A stretch of DNA of 64,000 nucleotides from Marinobacter salexigens (GCF_018860765.1 NZ_JAHKPV010000001.1:343948-407947), one strand, 5' to 3'. Shown: positions 38,256-48,035, counted from the stretch's first letter. Made by a program: numbers and translations. The notes: a model not told the origin generated them from the letters alone.

Positions 38256-38515
38256 AGGCGCTGGTTTTGTCCGGGTGGTTGTACAGTTTCTGCTTTTTTC
38301 TATGTGACGAGTCTAGCCTTAAAAGTTCACAAATTCGTCACACCGGCATCAATGGACGTGCTTTTAACTTATAAGGATGTCTTGGTGCCCGTGCCAGGCT
38401 TCGCTATGATAAAACGAGTGGTCTACGCTAAGTGGAGGCCCGAATTTAGGCCGAGTGTCCACCGAATGAGTGAAGTGGAGCCATGCCGTTTACCAATGTG
38501 AATAAGGAGTATTCT

Positions 38516-39118
38516 ATGTCCCGCAGTAAATCAATAACCCGGTGGTCACTGGCGCTTGTAGTCTCTCTATTGGCTTTTGCAGCTCAAGCAAAGGATTTAT
38601 CCGACTCAACAATCCGAGCATTTATTGCAACGATGAACGATGCGCAGGCTCTGCAAGATAAATACGGAGACACTGAGAGATGGCCCGACCCTGAAGATGA
38701 AGAAACAACTTCAATGCCCGACATGACGCGGCTTTTTTCCACCGGTGTTGAACAAATGGAGGGCACACCCGCCTATGCCGAATTCGAATCCGTGGTTGAG
38801 AAGCGGGGCTTCGACAGTCTTGAATCTTGGGCGTCGGTCGGGGATCGTGTATTCGCCGCGATGATGGCTATTCAAATGAAATCAGAAAGCTCAGGCGTAG
38901 GGCAAGAAATGGCGGGAGTCATGGCAGAAATTGAAAACGATCCTAACATGAGCGAACAACAAAAAGCGCAAATGCGGGCAATGATGGGCGCTGCACTTAA
39001 CATTACAAAAATAGCCGACGATGTTCCCGCTGCTGACATCGAAGCCGTACGGCCTCACCTAAAGGATCTGGAAGCAGCAATGAATGATGATGAAGACTGG
39101 GATGCCAGCGAGGACTGA
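38516..39118 (+). CDS. Secreted protein of unknown function
   Basis: A 200-residue protein. ATG 38516 follows AAGGAG and gives a clear Sec signal peptide (about 1-25, ending AQA). The mature part is acidic and helical, Met-rich between residues about 120 and 165 (MMAIQMKSESSGVG, MRAMMGAALN), and ends in an acidic tail DDEDWDASED. I do not recognise a named family. It is divergent from the two-component system and could be a target or partner of it, but no shared signal is certain. A strong bidirectional terminator follows. Confidence 0.8.
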   Translation: MSRSKSITRWSLALVVSLLAFAAQAKDLSDSTIRAFIATMNDAQALQDKYGDTERWPDPEDEETTSMPDMTRLFSTGVEQMEGTPAYAEFESVVEKRGFDSLESWASVGDRVFAAMMAIQMKSESSGVGQEMAGVMAEIENDPNMSEQQKAQMRAMMGAALNITKIADDVPAADIEAVRPHLKDLEAAMNDDEDWDASED

Positions 39119-39130
39119 TTCTTGCCCTAC

Positions 39131-39172
39131 AAAAAAGCCCGGAGAGCATCACTGCACTCCGGGCTTTTTTTT
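39131..39172. terminator. Bidirectional rho-independent terminator
   Basis: Stem AGCCCGGAG (39136-39144) pairs with CTCCGGGCT (39157-39165). A run of A on the left and T on the right makes it work in both directions. It separates the secreted-protein gene from the convergent NSS transporter gene. Confidence 0.93.
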
Positions 39173-39185
39173 ATTTACAGTGCAC

Positions 39186-40583
39186 TTACGCCAGAAGGTT
39201 ATAGGCAAACACAATCACAACCGCCACCGGTGTAACAAAGCGCAGAAAGCTCAACCATAGAGCAAAGACGCCATCGCCCATATCCAGATCGGCCTTCAAT
39301 GATTCCTTGGCAACAAACCAGCCCACAAAGATAGCCGTTAGTAGCCCTGATAGGGGCAGCAGAATGTTAGCCGTAAAGAAATCCAACAGGTCGAAAATCG
39401 TTTTACCTTCAAAACGCGCAAACATATCAAGGGGCGCAACATCGGCCCATACGTTCAATGACAAGATAGATGCGATACCCAGCAGCCAGCAGAGTACGCC
39501 AACCAGTATGGCACTGCCTGCGCGCTCCATATTGGTGTTTTCCTCAACCCACTCAACCACCGGCTCCAACAGGGAAATGCCCGATGTCCAAGCGGCAAAC
39601 AGTAGCAATATAAAGAACAGCGTGCCGAACAAGCCACCCATGGGCATATTGCCAAACGCCAGTGGCAGGGTTTGGAAAATCAAGCCAGGACCTGCACCAG
39701 CCTCAAGGCCATTAGCAAACACCACCGGAAAAATCGCAAGGCCCGCAAGCAAAGCAACAACGGTATCCATCAGCGCTATGGTAACGGCGGTACGCCCAAC
39801 AGGTATGTCACGCCCTAGATACGAGCCATAGGCGATCATAATGGCCATACCCAGACTGAGGGTGAAAAACGCATGCCCTAGAGCAATCAGCACACCATCG
39901 ATGGTTAACGCCTTAAAGTTGGGCGTGAATAAAAAGCTAACTGCCTCACTAAAGTGGCCTGTTGTTGTGGCATAACCAACCGCAATAAGCAGCAACACGA
40001 ACAGTGCAGGCATCAAAATGGTAACTGCACGCTCAAGGCCACTTTTCAGGCCCTGGGAGACCACCAAGATAACCAGCGCCATGAACAAGGTATGCCATGC
40101 TAGCAGTTGCTTAGGGCTTGCGAGCAGATCACTGAACAAACTGCCAATAGAATCGGCGGTGCCACCAGTAAAATCACCCACAGCCGCGTGGCCTACGTAT
40201 GAAGCGGCCCAGCCACCAATAACAGAATAGAAGGAGAGAATAGCAAACGCAGCAATCATGCCGATAACCGCTGAGATGCGCCACGCCGGTGAACTCAAGT
40301 TCCGCTCGGCAACCAAGCGCATACTGCCAATCGGGTTGTGACGGCCACTGCGGCCTATGTAAATCTCCGCCATCATAATTGGAATACCAATAACCGCGAT
40401 ACACAGCAAGTAGACCAGTACGAATGCACCACCGCCGTTCTCACCGGTTATATAAGGAAACTTCCAAACATTGCCAAGACCAACGGCGGAGCCGGTTGCA
40501 GCAAGAATGAACGCAAAACGTGAAGACCACAGGCCGCGAGAGGCCCCCGAATCGATACCCGAAGCCGGGTTTGACTGAGACAT
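39186..40583 (-). CDS. Sodium-dependent transporter, NSS (SNF) family
   Basis: A 465-residue inner-membrane symporter of the LeuT fold. The N-terminal helix 1 motif FILAATGSAVGLGNVWKFPY and the following ENGGGAFVLVYLLCI are diagnostic for the family and form part of the Na+ and substrate sites. The substrate is probably an amino acid or similar small molecule. The gene is monocistronic, bounded by the terminator at 39131 and the chemoreceptor gene upstream. A CAGCACT/AGTGCTG inverted repeat and the palindrome CCGGAATTCCGG lie in the spacer 40584-40732. Confidence 0.93.
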   Translation of the reverse strand: MSQSNPASGIDSGASRGLWSSRFAFILAATGSAVGLGNVWKFPYITGENGGGAFVLVYLLCIAVIGIPIMMAEIYIGRSGRHNPIGSMRLVAERNLSSPAWRISAVIGMIAAFAILSFYSVIGGWAASYVGHAAVGDFTGGTADSIGSLFSDLLASPKQLLAWHTLFMALVILVVSQGLKSGLERAVTILMPALFVLLLIAVGYATTTGHFSEAVSFLFTPNFKALTIDGVLIALGHAFFTLSLGMAIMIAYGSYLGRDIPVGRTAVTIALMDTVVALLAGLAIFPVVFANGLEAGAGPGLIFQTLPLAFGNMPMGGLFGTLFFILLLFAAWTSGISLLEPVVEWVEENTNMERAGSAILVGVLCWLLGIASILSLNVWADVAPLDMFARFEGKTIFDLLDFFTANILLPLSGLLTAIFVGWFVAKESLKADLDMGDGVFALWLSFLRFVTPVAVVIVFAYNLLA

Positions 40584-40732
40584 GTTAAGTTCCTGTGCTT
40601 TTGGCTAAGGAATCGCAAGCAAATAAGAGTGCCGCGGGTAGCCCCGGGCGGTTGGGGGAGGATTCTGCCAGCACTAGCCGGGGGATGCCAGTGCTGACAA
40701 CAGATTGACGCCGGAATTCCGGTAATCCGTTC

Positions 40733-42307
40733 TTAGTCGCTTTTCCCGAGAAAACGCGAAACCAGATCTTTCAACCCGCGAGACATAGCACTCAGGCTGT
40801 CACTGCTCTGTTTGGCAGAGGTAGCTCGCCCGTCACTGTGATCCGCAAGCTCGGCAATGCTGACAATCTGGCGGTTGATCTCTTCAGACACCTGATTCTG
40901 CTCTTCAAACGCCGCAGACATGCTAATGAAGCTGTCTGAGATTGTTCGTATAGAGGTTACTATATCCCGCAGAGAGCTCTCCGCTTCGCGCACCTTCTCC
41001 AGCCCTTCACCGGCCACCGTCTCGCCATCCTCAGTTGCCTGAACGGCGGAATCCACCTGTAAGCGAAAATCATCAATAACATCTTGAATACGCACCGTGG
41101 ATTCGCGGGTGCGTTGCGCCAGCGAACGCACTTCGTCTGCAACAACCGCGAAGCCCCGGCCTTGTTCACCCGCACGGGCAGCCTCAATGGCAGCATTTAA
41201 TGCCAACAAGTTGGTTTGTTCTGCAATCTCAGAAATCAAACTGGCCGCTTCACCGATACTTTTGGTGGACTCACCCAACCTGCTGATCACCTCACGAATG
41301 CCATGGACACGCGTAACCAGCTGTTGGATTGCAACCAGTGCTTCCGAACTGCGTTCGCTGCCTATAACCGCCAAGCGGTCCGCTGACTCGGCTTCCCGGG
41401 CGTTACCCAGCATGGACTCGGTCACTTCCTGAATGGAAGCGGTCATCTCGGTGATCGCCGAAGCGGTCTGCTCAGTTTCGTTACGCTGGCGGCCTATTGC
41501 GTCCGCACCCTCACTAATGAAACCGTAGGAAGCACGAGCCTGCTCATAGAGAAGTTCTGCTTGGTCGTCTATACGGGCAAGAGCCGTGCGTATCCGGGCA
41601 TCCTCACTGATCAACAGCAACGAAAGTTGTGAGAAAAGACCAGTCTCGCCACTGTAGGTACGTGCTACAACCGGGTCGTGAAAAGCACCAAAGCGCAGTG
41701 CCAAAAGGCGCTGTAACCGATGGGTCAAGGTTTTCTGATATAAGGCAGCGCCTACTAGGTGGCCCACCACAATCAGCGCCGCTGCTAGACCGCTTTGCTC
41801 TAGTCCAAGCGCAATAAGGCTGAGTGCCAAAGATAGAAACAAGGGCCACCCGGCTTTCACAACCGACAGAATGCGCTCCCCTGTGCTCAGAGTAGATCTA
41901 CCTTCAGAAATACGGCCATAGAGCTTCTCGGCCCGCGCTATATCTTCGCGGGCAGGCTCTACCCGAACCGACTCATAGCCAACCATTTGGCCATTTTCCC
42001 GAATTGGGGTTACGTAGGCACTAACCCAATAGTGGTCTCCATTTTTCGCGCGGTTTTTGACCAATCCCATCCAGGCCTTACCCGCCTTTAAATAGCGCCA
42101 CATGCCCTCAAAAACCGCCGGCGGCATGTCTGGATGGCGAATAATGTTGTGGGCTTGGCCAATCAATTCGGCTTTGCTAAAGCCGCTTATCTCCACGAAC
42201 TCATCGTTGCAGTAGGTGATCACACCTTTGAGGTCGGTGGTGGAAATCAGCCGAGTTCCCTTGCGCATGTTTACTTCACGCTGGGTTACGGGGAGGTTTT
42301 TGCGCAT
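40733..42307 (-). CDS. Aer-like methyl-accepting chemotaxis protein with PAS domain
   Basis: A 524-residue chemoreceptor. Residues about 15-120 are a PAS domain of the aerotaxis type ([41 protein letters not shown]). Two closely spaced membrane helices lie at about 150-195. The cytoplasmic signalling tip is recognisable in [20 protein letters not shown]. In Aer-type proteins the PAS binds FAD and reports redox state. A perfect FNR/Anr-type box upstream agrees with an oxygen-linked role. There is no C-terminal CheB/CheR docking pentapeptide. Confidence 0.92.
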   Translation of the reverse strand: MRKNLPVTQREVNMRKGTRLISTTDLKGVITYCNDEFVEISGFSKAELIGQAHNIIRHPDMPPAVFEGMWRYLKAGKAWMGLVKNRAKNGDHYWVSAYVTPIRENGQMVGYESVRVEPAREDIARAEKLYGRISEGRSTLSTGERILSVVKAGWPLFLSLALSLIALGLEQSGLAAALIVVGHLVGAALYQKTLTHRLQRLLALRFGAFHDPVVARTYSGETGLFSQLSLLLISEDARIRTALARIDDQAELLYEQARASYGFISEGADAIGRQRNETEQTASAITEMTASIQEVTESMLGNAREAESADRLAVIGSERSSEALVAIQQLVTRVHGIREVISRLGESTKSIGEAASLISEIAEQTNLLALNAAIEAARAGEQGRGFAVVADEVRSLAQRTRESTVRIQDVIDDFRLQVDSAVQATEDGETVAGEGLEKVREAESSLRDIVTSIRTISDSFISMSAAFEEQNQVSEEINRQIVSIAELADHSDGRATSAKQSSDSLSAMSRGLKDLVSRFLGKSD

Positions 42308-42379
42308 GAATTGGCCTGTTACTTATTACGAGTAGGAAACTATGAGTTTGCCATACACAATATAGGTTCAGCTTTACAA

Positions 42380-42393
42380 TTGATATTAATCAA
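42380..42393 (-). promoter_or_regulatory. Perfect FNR/Anr-type box upstream of the Aer-like chemoreceptor
   Basis: TTGAT-ATTA-ATCAA matches the FNR/Anr/Fnr-Dnr consensus at all ten defined positions. Its centre is about 80 bases before the chemoreceptor start, a suitable distance for activation near -41 with a short leader. The DMT transporter gene on the other side reads away, so the chemoreceptor is the only gene it can serve. Confidence 0.7.
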
Positions 42394-42457
42394 AAGTAAA
42401 ACTGAGTAACAGGATTTATCCGAGCCATCTTACTTCAGTGAGGCACACTGCCTTGCC

Positions 42458-43330
42458 TTACGTTACCCCGGCAAGTCGCGCACGGGGGTGCAGGCGAGCG
42501 TTCACCCAGAGCGAAAACGCAATAATTCCACCGCCAATGGCGAGCTTGAAAAGATCGGCATCACGATTCCAGATCAACAGGTTGACTAGTAGGCCAGCAG
42601 GGACCAGCACGTTATTCATGATAGCCAAGGTGCCAGCATCCACTTTGCAGGCGCCACGATTCCAAAGAAATAGGCCAAGCCCCGATGCTGCAAGCCCAAG
42701 CCACGAGAGAATCCCCCACTGCAGCGCGGTTGTGGGCAGGCGTTCGGCATTGCCGAATATCATAAAAGACGGCAAGGCGATTATCAGCGCCCCTATAAAA
42801 AAGTAACCGAAGGTGCGGTACGCAGGGATGTCCACCGGGTAGCGCTGCATAACGTGCTTGTAGCCCACTTGGCCAGCCGCAAAGGTAAAGTTGGCAACCT
42901 GCAGCAATAAGAAGCCGGTAATAAAATCTTCACTGAGGCCATCATAGCGGATGATACCCGCACCGAATGTCGCAATGGCGGCGGCGACCAGAGCCACCGG
43001 AGAAAAACGCCGGAACAAAGCATCGTCTAGCAGGGTTACGTAGAGAGGTGTAAATATGGTGAACAGCAACACTTCTGGCACGGTTAAATAACTGAAGGAG
43101 CGGTACAGACACAGATACGTAATGCCAAATTGCAGCATTCCGGTTATAAGAACACCGAGTCGGAGACCGCCCGGCACACCGCGCCAACGGGTAAAAGGCA
43201 AAAAAATCAGCGTTGCCAGTAACACCCGACTGAGTACCGCAAAATCGCTATCTACTCGCCCTGCGAGAAATTCGCCAATCAAGCTGAAAGAGAAGGCCCA
43301 GAGTACCGTTACAAAAACCAGAAGACCCAT
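42458..43330 (-). CDS. EamA/DMT superfamily transporter
   Basis: An inner-membrane protein of about 290 residues with ten hydrophobic segments arranged as two EamA repeats. LWAFSFSLIGEFLAG and PEVLLFTIFTPLYVTLLDDA lie in the first repeat and GILSWLGLAASGLGLFLWNRG in the second. Family members export or import metabolites, often amino acids. ATG 43330 starts just before the first helix; the frame is open to 43423, which would add a hydrophilic leader. No operon partner is seen; the MATE gene diverges from it. Confidence 0.85.
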   Translation of the reverse strand: MGLLVFVTVLWAFSFSLIGEFLAGRVDSDFAVLSRVLLATLIFLPFTRWRGVPGGLRLGVLITGMLQFGITYLCLYRSFSYLTVPEVLLFTIFTPLYVTLLDDALFRRFSPVALVAAAIATFGAGIIRYDGLSEDFITGFLLLQVANFTFAAGQVGYKHVMQRYPVDIPAYRTFGYFFIGALIIALPSFMIFGNAERLPTTALQWGILSWLGLAASGLGLFLWNRGACKVDAGTLAIMNNVLVPAGLLVNLLIWNRDADLFKLAIGGGIIAFSLWVNARLHPRARLAGVT

Positions 43331-43473
43331 ATTGACTGCTACCCGAATGAATTGGACATGTACTTTAACGGGTTTTAGGGCGGGTTTCAGCGTGTTTTCG
43401 TGGCAACTCCCTATGACGGGCACTCGCGCAATCGGGTAGGATATTTCGCCTCAAAATCAGCCATGAATACCGA

Positions 43474-44919
43474 ATGGCTCCAGTACGTTCTAGCTCCTCG
43501 GACCGACACTCTATGGATGAAGCCGACCAACCATTGCCGGAAGTTCGCAAGCCGCTCATCTCCCGGACCCTGACCGAGTGGAAAACTCTGGCCATACTCG
43601 GCGGGCCGATTTTGATTGCCCAGATTGCTCAGATGGCCAACGGGGTTATCGATACGGTGATGGCAGGCCATGCCAGCGCAGAGGATCTGGCCGGTGTGGG
43701 CATAGGTAGCAGTCTTTGGATGCCGTTATTCTTGTTCTTCATGGGCATGCTAGGCGCTCTTCAGCCAATTATTTCCGGCTACAATGGTGCCCGCACACCT
43801 TCAAAAATAATGCCCGCTACTTGGCAGGGTTTATACATTGCCGGTGTGGGCGCCATCATCATGGTTCTGCTGCTCACCAACGTGCACCCGGTTCTTGAAG
43901 GCCTGAACCTAGAAGCCAACACCGCGCGCATCACCCAAGGCTACCTGAACGCTTTCGCATGGGGCATTCCAGCGTTGCTGCTAATGACAGCCCTTCGCGG
44001 ACTAACAGACGGGCTGGGGCACACCCGTGTGATTATGGCCTTTTCTGTGCTGAGTACGCTGATTAACCTGCCCATGAACTACATCTTCATATACGGCAAA
44101 CTCGGGCTGCCCGCCATGGGCGGTATTGGCTGTGGCTGGGCAACGTCGATTTCCAATGGGGTTGCTGCAATTGCCCTGCTGACCTATCTAAACCGAAGCC
44201 AGCTTTACAAAAAGTTCCACCTTATTACCGATTGGGCAAAACCCAACGTACCCCTGATTCGCTACATCCTGAGCATTGGCATTCCCATTGGATTCACCAT
44301 TTTTGTAGAAGCCAGTATGTTCTCGGTGATTGCACTATTCCTTGCGCCGCTTGGGCCTGTTGTAGTGGCGGGGCACCAAATTGCACTAAACGTGGTCTCT
44401 CTGCTGTTCATGTTGCCCTTGAGCATTGGCATGGCGCTTACCTTGCGTGTCAGCTTTCTTATTGGTGCTGGTGCGCCAGATACCGCCCGCCTTATTTCCC
44501 GCAGTTCACTGATTCTAGCTTCTGCGACTGCTCTGGTGTTCGCCATTCTTCTGTTTGTTTTCTCGCATGGCATTTCTGCTTTATATACCAGTGATGCAGA
44601 GGTTCAAGCAGTTACTATAAGGCTGCTAATGTTTGCGGCATTTTTTCAGGTGGCGGATGTTATTCAAGTCACTTGCATCAGCGCTCTAAGGGGCTACAAG
44701 GATACGGGCATTCCCATGCTGATCATGCTGTTTTCTTTTTGGGGCGTGGGATTACCACTGGGATACGTTCTGACGTTTACCGACGTGTTAGCACCTGCCA
44801 TGGGCGCTGCCGGGTTTTGGGTGGGGCTAACGGGCGGTCTTGCGTCTGCAAGCTTGCTCCTAGGCTGGCGATTGTTTCGTTATCAGCCAACAGCAGCCGA
44901 CGAAACGCTAGGTGGCTAG
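43474..44919 (+). CDS. MATE family multidrug/Na+ antiporter (NorM-like)
   Basis: A 481-residue inner-membrane efflux protein with about 12 helices. The start of helix 1, LGGPILIAQIAQMANGVIDT, followed by MAGHASAEDLAGVGIGSS, is typical of NorM-type MATE proteins, which expel cationic drugs against Na+ or H+. The start may instead be ATG 43513, which has GGAC before it. Its 3' end overlaps the convergent diguanylate cyclase gene by 12 bases. Confidence 0.92.
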   Translation: MAPVRSSSSDRHSMDEADQPLPEVRKPLISRTLTEWKTLAILGGPILIAQIAQMANGVIDTVMAGHASAEDLAGVGIGSSLWMPLFLFFMGMLGALQPIISGYNGARTPSKIMPATWQGLYIAGVGAIIMVLLLTNVHPVLEGLNLEANTARITQGYLNAFAWGIPALLLMTALRGLTDGLGHTRVIMAFSVLSTLINLPMNYIFIYGKLGLPAMGGIGCGWATSISNGVAAIALLTYLNRSQLYKKFHLITDWAKPNVPLIRYILSIGIPIGFTIFVEASMFSVIALFLAPLGPVVVAGHQIALNVVSLLFMLPLSIGMALTLRVSFLIGAGAPDTARLISRSSLILASATALVFAILLFVFSHGISALYTSDAEVQAVTIRLLMFAAFFQVADVIQVTCISALRGYKDTGIPMLIMLFSFWGVGLPLGYVLTFTDVLAPAMGAAGFWVGLTGGLASASLLLGWRLFRYQPTAADETLGG

Positions 44920-45936
44920 CTCAGGTTTGTCAGAAGGTTGGTCAGAGTCACAAGCGGGCATGGTGTCCGAGAATATAACTCGATCCCGGCCTGCCTCCTT
45001 GGCCTCGTAGAGAGCGGCATCGGCTCGCTCAAGCCAGCTCTCCACACTCTCTCCGTGTTTGAGCAGCGCGACTCCAAACGAGGCAGTAATTGCACCGCCC
45101 GGATGTTTCATTTTTTTCCGCAAAACATGCTGAAGGTTATTCATTACCGATAACAGCCCCTCGCCATCCACGCCCGGCAGCAGTAACACAAACTCTTCAC
45201 CACCAAAGCGGAACAACTGGTCGTACTTGCGGGTGTTCTGTTGCACCAGTGTTACCATATCAACAAGAATGAGATCTCCGGCTGCGTGCCCAAACTCGTC
45301 GTTCACCTTCTTGAAGTGATCTATATCCAGTATAACCAACGCATATGGCAAGCCCGTGCGCTCTGCGTGGGCCGCAGCCTCGTTAAGCTCTTCATCCATA
45401 GAGCGCCGGTTTTTAACGCCGGTCAGAGGATCAATAGTCGCCAAATGCTCTAAACGCTCACGCTGATTATCACTACGAAGGGCAAAAGCGTAAGCCGTAG
45501 CGCTTACAACCAAAGCGGTTGCTACAAAAGTCCACATCTGAACATCACTTTTAAAAGCATCACCTTGAACGATCATGGCGGCAATTGAGCTGACATTCAA
45601 AAGTGTTGCAACCCGCGGGCTCACAAGGAAAAAAGCAGTCACCAAACAGGGATATAGCCAGAACAGCCCAACCTCACCAACAATCGCCGCCACTGCAACG
45701 GCGCCAGAGCAGGCTACGACTGCGAGAACCATTCCACTGCGTCGCGTATCCCCGGTTACCCAGGCATAAGCCATCCCACCGGACACGACCAGCAGGATCG
45801 TGGTATCCACAAATCCCGCAACATAATTGCCCTGAAAAAACCGCATAAAGGCAAAAGGGGTGATGCCTAGTAACGCGCTGGCACCCAAAATAGTGATAAT
45901 CGACAATCGAAAGTCGGTTTTTAAGCGCTTCAGCAT
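44908..45936 (-). CDS. Membrane-bound diguanylate cyclase
   Basis: A 342-residue protein when started at ATG 45936, which follows AGGAAGG by 8 bases; the frame is open to 45978. Residues about 10-160 hold five or six hydrophobic helices of a simple membrane sensor. The GGDEF domain follows, with ATIDPLTGVKNRRSMDEEL, LDIDHFKKVNDEFGH, the active GGEEF (about 245-249) and an RKYD inhibitory site five residues before it. It should make c-di-GMP in response to a membrane signal. Confidence 0.92.
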   Translation of the reverse strand: MLKRLKTDFRLSIITILGASALLGITPFAFMRFFQGNYVAGFVDTTILLVVSGGMAYAWVTGDTRRSGMVLAVVACSGAVAVAAIVGEVGLFWLYPCLVTAFFLVSPRVATLLNVSSIAAMIVQGDAFKSDVQMWTFVATALVVSATAYAFALRSDNQRERLEHLATIDPLTGVKNRRSMDEELNEAAAHAERTGLPYALVILDIDHFKKVNDEFGHAAGDLILVDMVTLVQQNTRKYDQLFRFGGEEFVLLLPGVDGEGLLSVMNNLQHVLRKKMKHPGGAITASFGVALLKHGESVESWLERADAALYEAKEAGRDRVIFSDTMPACDSDQPSDKPELAT

Positions 45937-46161
45937 GCTTGGCGCCTTCCTGTCAGGCAGAGTTGTCTCCACAAGCATAATCTAGTGCGGCGTAATTAGC
46001 GCCAGAACCTACGTTTTTTAACAAAATGCCCTTAAAGTGTCATAAAAGATGCTATTTTCGGCTAATCTAGGCTTAATCAGATAGCTCTTACAAATCGATT
46101 ACCTTTACTATGTCCATAAGTTGATTAAAACCCGACACGCTCTACAGGAACCAATTGGATT

Positions 46162-47307
46162 TTGAGTGAATTCGTTCGAATAGCCCCAGGTGCACTCACT
46201 ATAGGCCGCCCGTTACCGTGGGATGTACACGATACCGATGGCAAGGTGTTGTTGTGTCAGGGCTATGTGATCCAAACCGAATCACAGCTTGAACAGTTGT
46301 TTGAGCGCGGGTATTTCAAACCACGGGTTATTGAAGTGCTGCCAGAAGATGACGACGCAGCCAGTAATGAGGCCGATGGCAATCCGTTTGCCCGCTACCC
46401 GGACTATCTTCACGCTTTAGAAAAGGCGCTGGCCAGTATCGCTGCCGGTAACCCTGAAGCCCGTAAACAACTGCAAGATCTGGCTCAGGCTCTGGAGCAA
46501 GCGTGCGCACTCGCGCCAGATTCTAGTCTGGCCCTTGTACACCTTTATTCCGTTGGACCAACCATCCACGAGCAGATCATTTTTTACGCCATTCTCTGCC
46601 AGCTCATCGCACACCAGTTTGGCCTCAATGAACAGCGCACCAAGATACTGACCGAAGCGGCCCTCAGCGCAAATCTTGCACTGGTGCCGGTCGCAGATAA
46701 GCTCAACGCTTTCAATAAAGTGCTCAGCGATGAGCAAAGAAGTGTTATTCGCAAACACCCACAGCGGAGTATCCGCGCGCTGAGAGCCGTGGGTGTTGAA
46801 AACAAGTTATTACTTACCATCATCGCACAACACCATGAACAGGCAGACGGTAGCGGTTATCCGGCTGGCTTGAGCGGCGCAGATATCCGACCGGAAGCTG
46901 AGATCCTTGCTCTGGCTGAACGCTACGTTGCCATGATCACGAAACGTGCTTACCGCAATCGGATGAATGTAACAGCAGCACGCAAACTGATCGCCAACCT
47001 AGCAGACGGCGGTCTCCGGCCCGCTATCCCCAAAGCCTTGCTTCGGGTTCTAGGTGAATACCCACCAGGCACGCTTGTGCGCTTGGAAAATAACGAAGTC
47101 GGTGTCATAACCGGTAGGCCAGTACGCGCCAGCGGGCCTTTTGTGCATGTGGTTTTCGACTCTGCGGGCGAGCGGTATGAAGTTCCCCAGCAACGCGACA
47201 CAAATGTGCCCGACTTCAACATTCTGGCACTGGAAGAGCCTGACATGATGCCTTCCATGAATTTCAGCCAAATTTGGGGCTTTTCGGGCTCACCGAAAAT
47301 ACCCTAG
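46162..47307 (+). CDS. HD-GYP-related protein with degenerate metal site
   Basis: A 381-residue protein. The C-terminal half follows the HD-GYP phosphodiesterase pattern: RKHPQRSIRALRAVG, then QHHEQADGSGYPAGLSG. The preceding HD motif (HDIGK in active enzymes) is replaced by SANLALVP, so the metal-binding His-Asp pair is missing and c-di-GMP hydrolysis is doubtful. The N-terminal 80 residues resemble the DUF3391-like leader of such proteins. The start is TTG 46162 with AGGA 12 bases before it, so initiation may be weak. It may act as a c-di-GMP sensor or scaffold. Confidence 0.82.
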   Translation: MSEFVRIAPGALTIGRPLPWDVHDTDGKVLLCQGYVIQTESQLEQLFERGYFKPRVIEVLPEDDDAASNEADGNPFARYPDYLHALEKALASIAAGNPEARKQLQDLAQALEQACALAPDSSLALVHLYSVGPTIHEQIIFYAILCQLIAHQFGLNEQRTKILTEAALSANLALVPVADKLNAFNKVLSDEQRSVIRKHPQRSIRALRAVGVENKLLLTIIAQHHEQADGSGYPAGLSGADIRPEAEILALAERYVAMITKRAYRNRMNVTAARKLIANLADGGLRPAIPKALLRVLGEYPPGTLVRLENNEVGVITGRPVRASGPFVHVVFDSAGERYEVPQQRDTNVPDFNILALEEPDMMPSMNFSQIWGFSGSPKIP

Positions 47308-47396
47308 GCTAGGTAACTTCAGCTCAGACCCAAAGCCTTGGGATGATGACGCAGGTGCTCATCAATAAACGAAGCGATAAAGAAATAGCTGGCTGA

Positions 47397-47828
47397 TCAA
47401 TCGTCGGCGCTTGTTTGCTTCGAAAGCTCAAGCCCACAGCCGATACGAGCAAGCTCGCCAAGCACTGCCGTTCGCGTCACTACGCCAATGAGTTTGCCGT
47501 TTTCAACCACAGGGTACACCTTCGGTTTGCCTGATCCGAGCTTCTGAGCAAGGTCGACAATCGCCAAATCAGCAGAAATCGACAAAGGCTCGCGGAACAT
47601 AACGTCGTCTACAATCGGATCTCCCTCGCAGTGGTAGTTGCTTACCAACAGCGCGTGAATACAGTCCTGCTCGGACACAAAACCTAGCAGACGCCGCTCA
47701 GCATCAACCACAGGCAGCCCAGAAATATGGTTCTCCAGCAACGCCTTAACCACTTCAGTTAAAGGTGTCCCACAGCGGATGGGCTCAATATGATTGGACA
47801 TAACATTGGAAACTCTAAGAGCACACAT
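47397..47828 (-). CDS. Tandem CBS domain protein
   Basis: A 143-residue soluble protein made of two CBS motifs: HISGLPVVDAERRLLGFVSE and KVYPVVENGKLIGVVTRTA. Such modules bind adenosine nucleotides. No effector domain is fused. After its TGA stop the same frame stays open for 25 codons with a coding-like peptide (SYFFIASFIDEHLRHHPKAL), so the stop may be recent or relatives may be longer. It diverges from the AGCS symporter gene. Confidence 0.85.
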   Translation of the reverse strand: MCALRVSNVMSNHIEPIRCGTPLTEVVKALLENHISGLPVVDAERRLLGFVSEQDCIHALLVSNYHCEGDPIVDDVMFREPLSISADLAIVDLAQKLGSGKPKVYPVVENGKLIGVVTRTAVLGELARIGCGLELSKQTSADD

Positions 47829-47955
47829 GGCTAACTCCTCGCATCGTTGAATAGTCCAGCAGAACCAACTGTTCTTGTCCCTCTACTCTAACCGTAAACA
47901 TAGGCAATAGGTGCCGAATCCTCAATTTTCCTCGCCTGCCAGTTTACACACGCCA

Positions 47956-47981
47956 ATAACTGACTAAACTCAATCAGTTAT
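47956..47981. promoter_or_regulatory. Inverted repeat upstream of the AGCS symporter
   Basis: ATAACTGA and TCAGTTAT are perfect 8-base arms separated by 10 bases, about 55 bases before the symporter start. The AT-rich, well-spaced arms look like an operator of a dimeric regulator and not a terminator, since no T run follows. Confidence 0.4.
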
Positions 47982-48035
47982 AACCCTTGCGGGTAAAACT
48001 ACAATATCAAGCCATGGCATTTACAAGGAGGCCCC

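Noticed and set aside
38304..38341. GTGACGA and TCGTCAC arms upstream of the response regulator
   Set aside because: Seven-base arms with 24 bases between are expected by chance at this scale; mentioned only as a possible operator.
40711..40722. Perfect palindrome CCGGAATTCCGG after the chemoreceptor gene
   Set aside because: Short, without T run, and near restriction-site-like symmetry; no basis for a function beyond a weak terminator.
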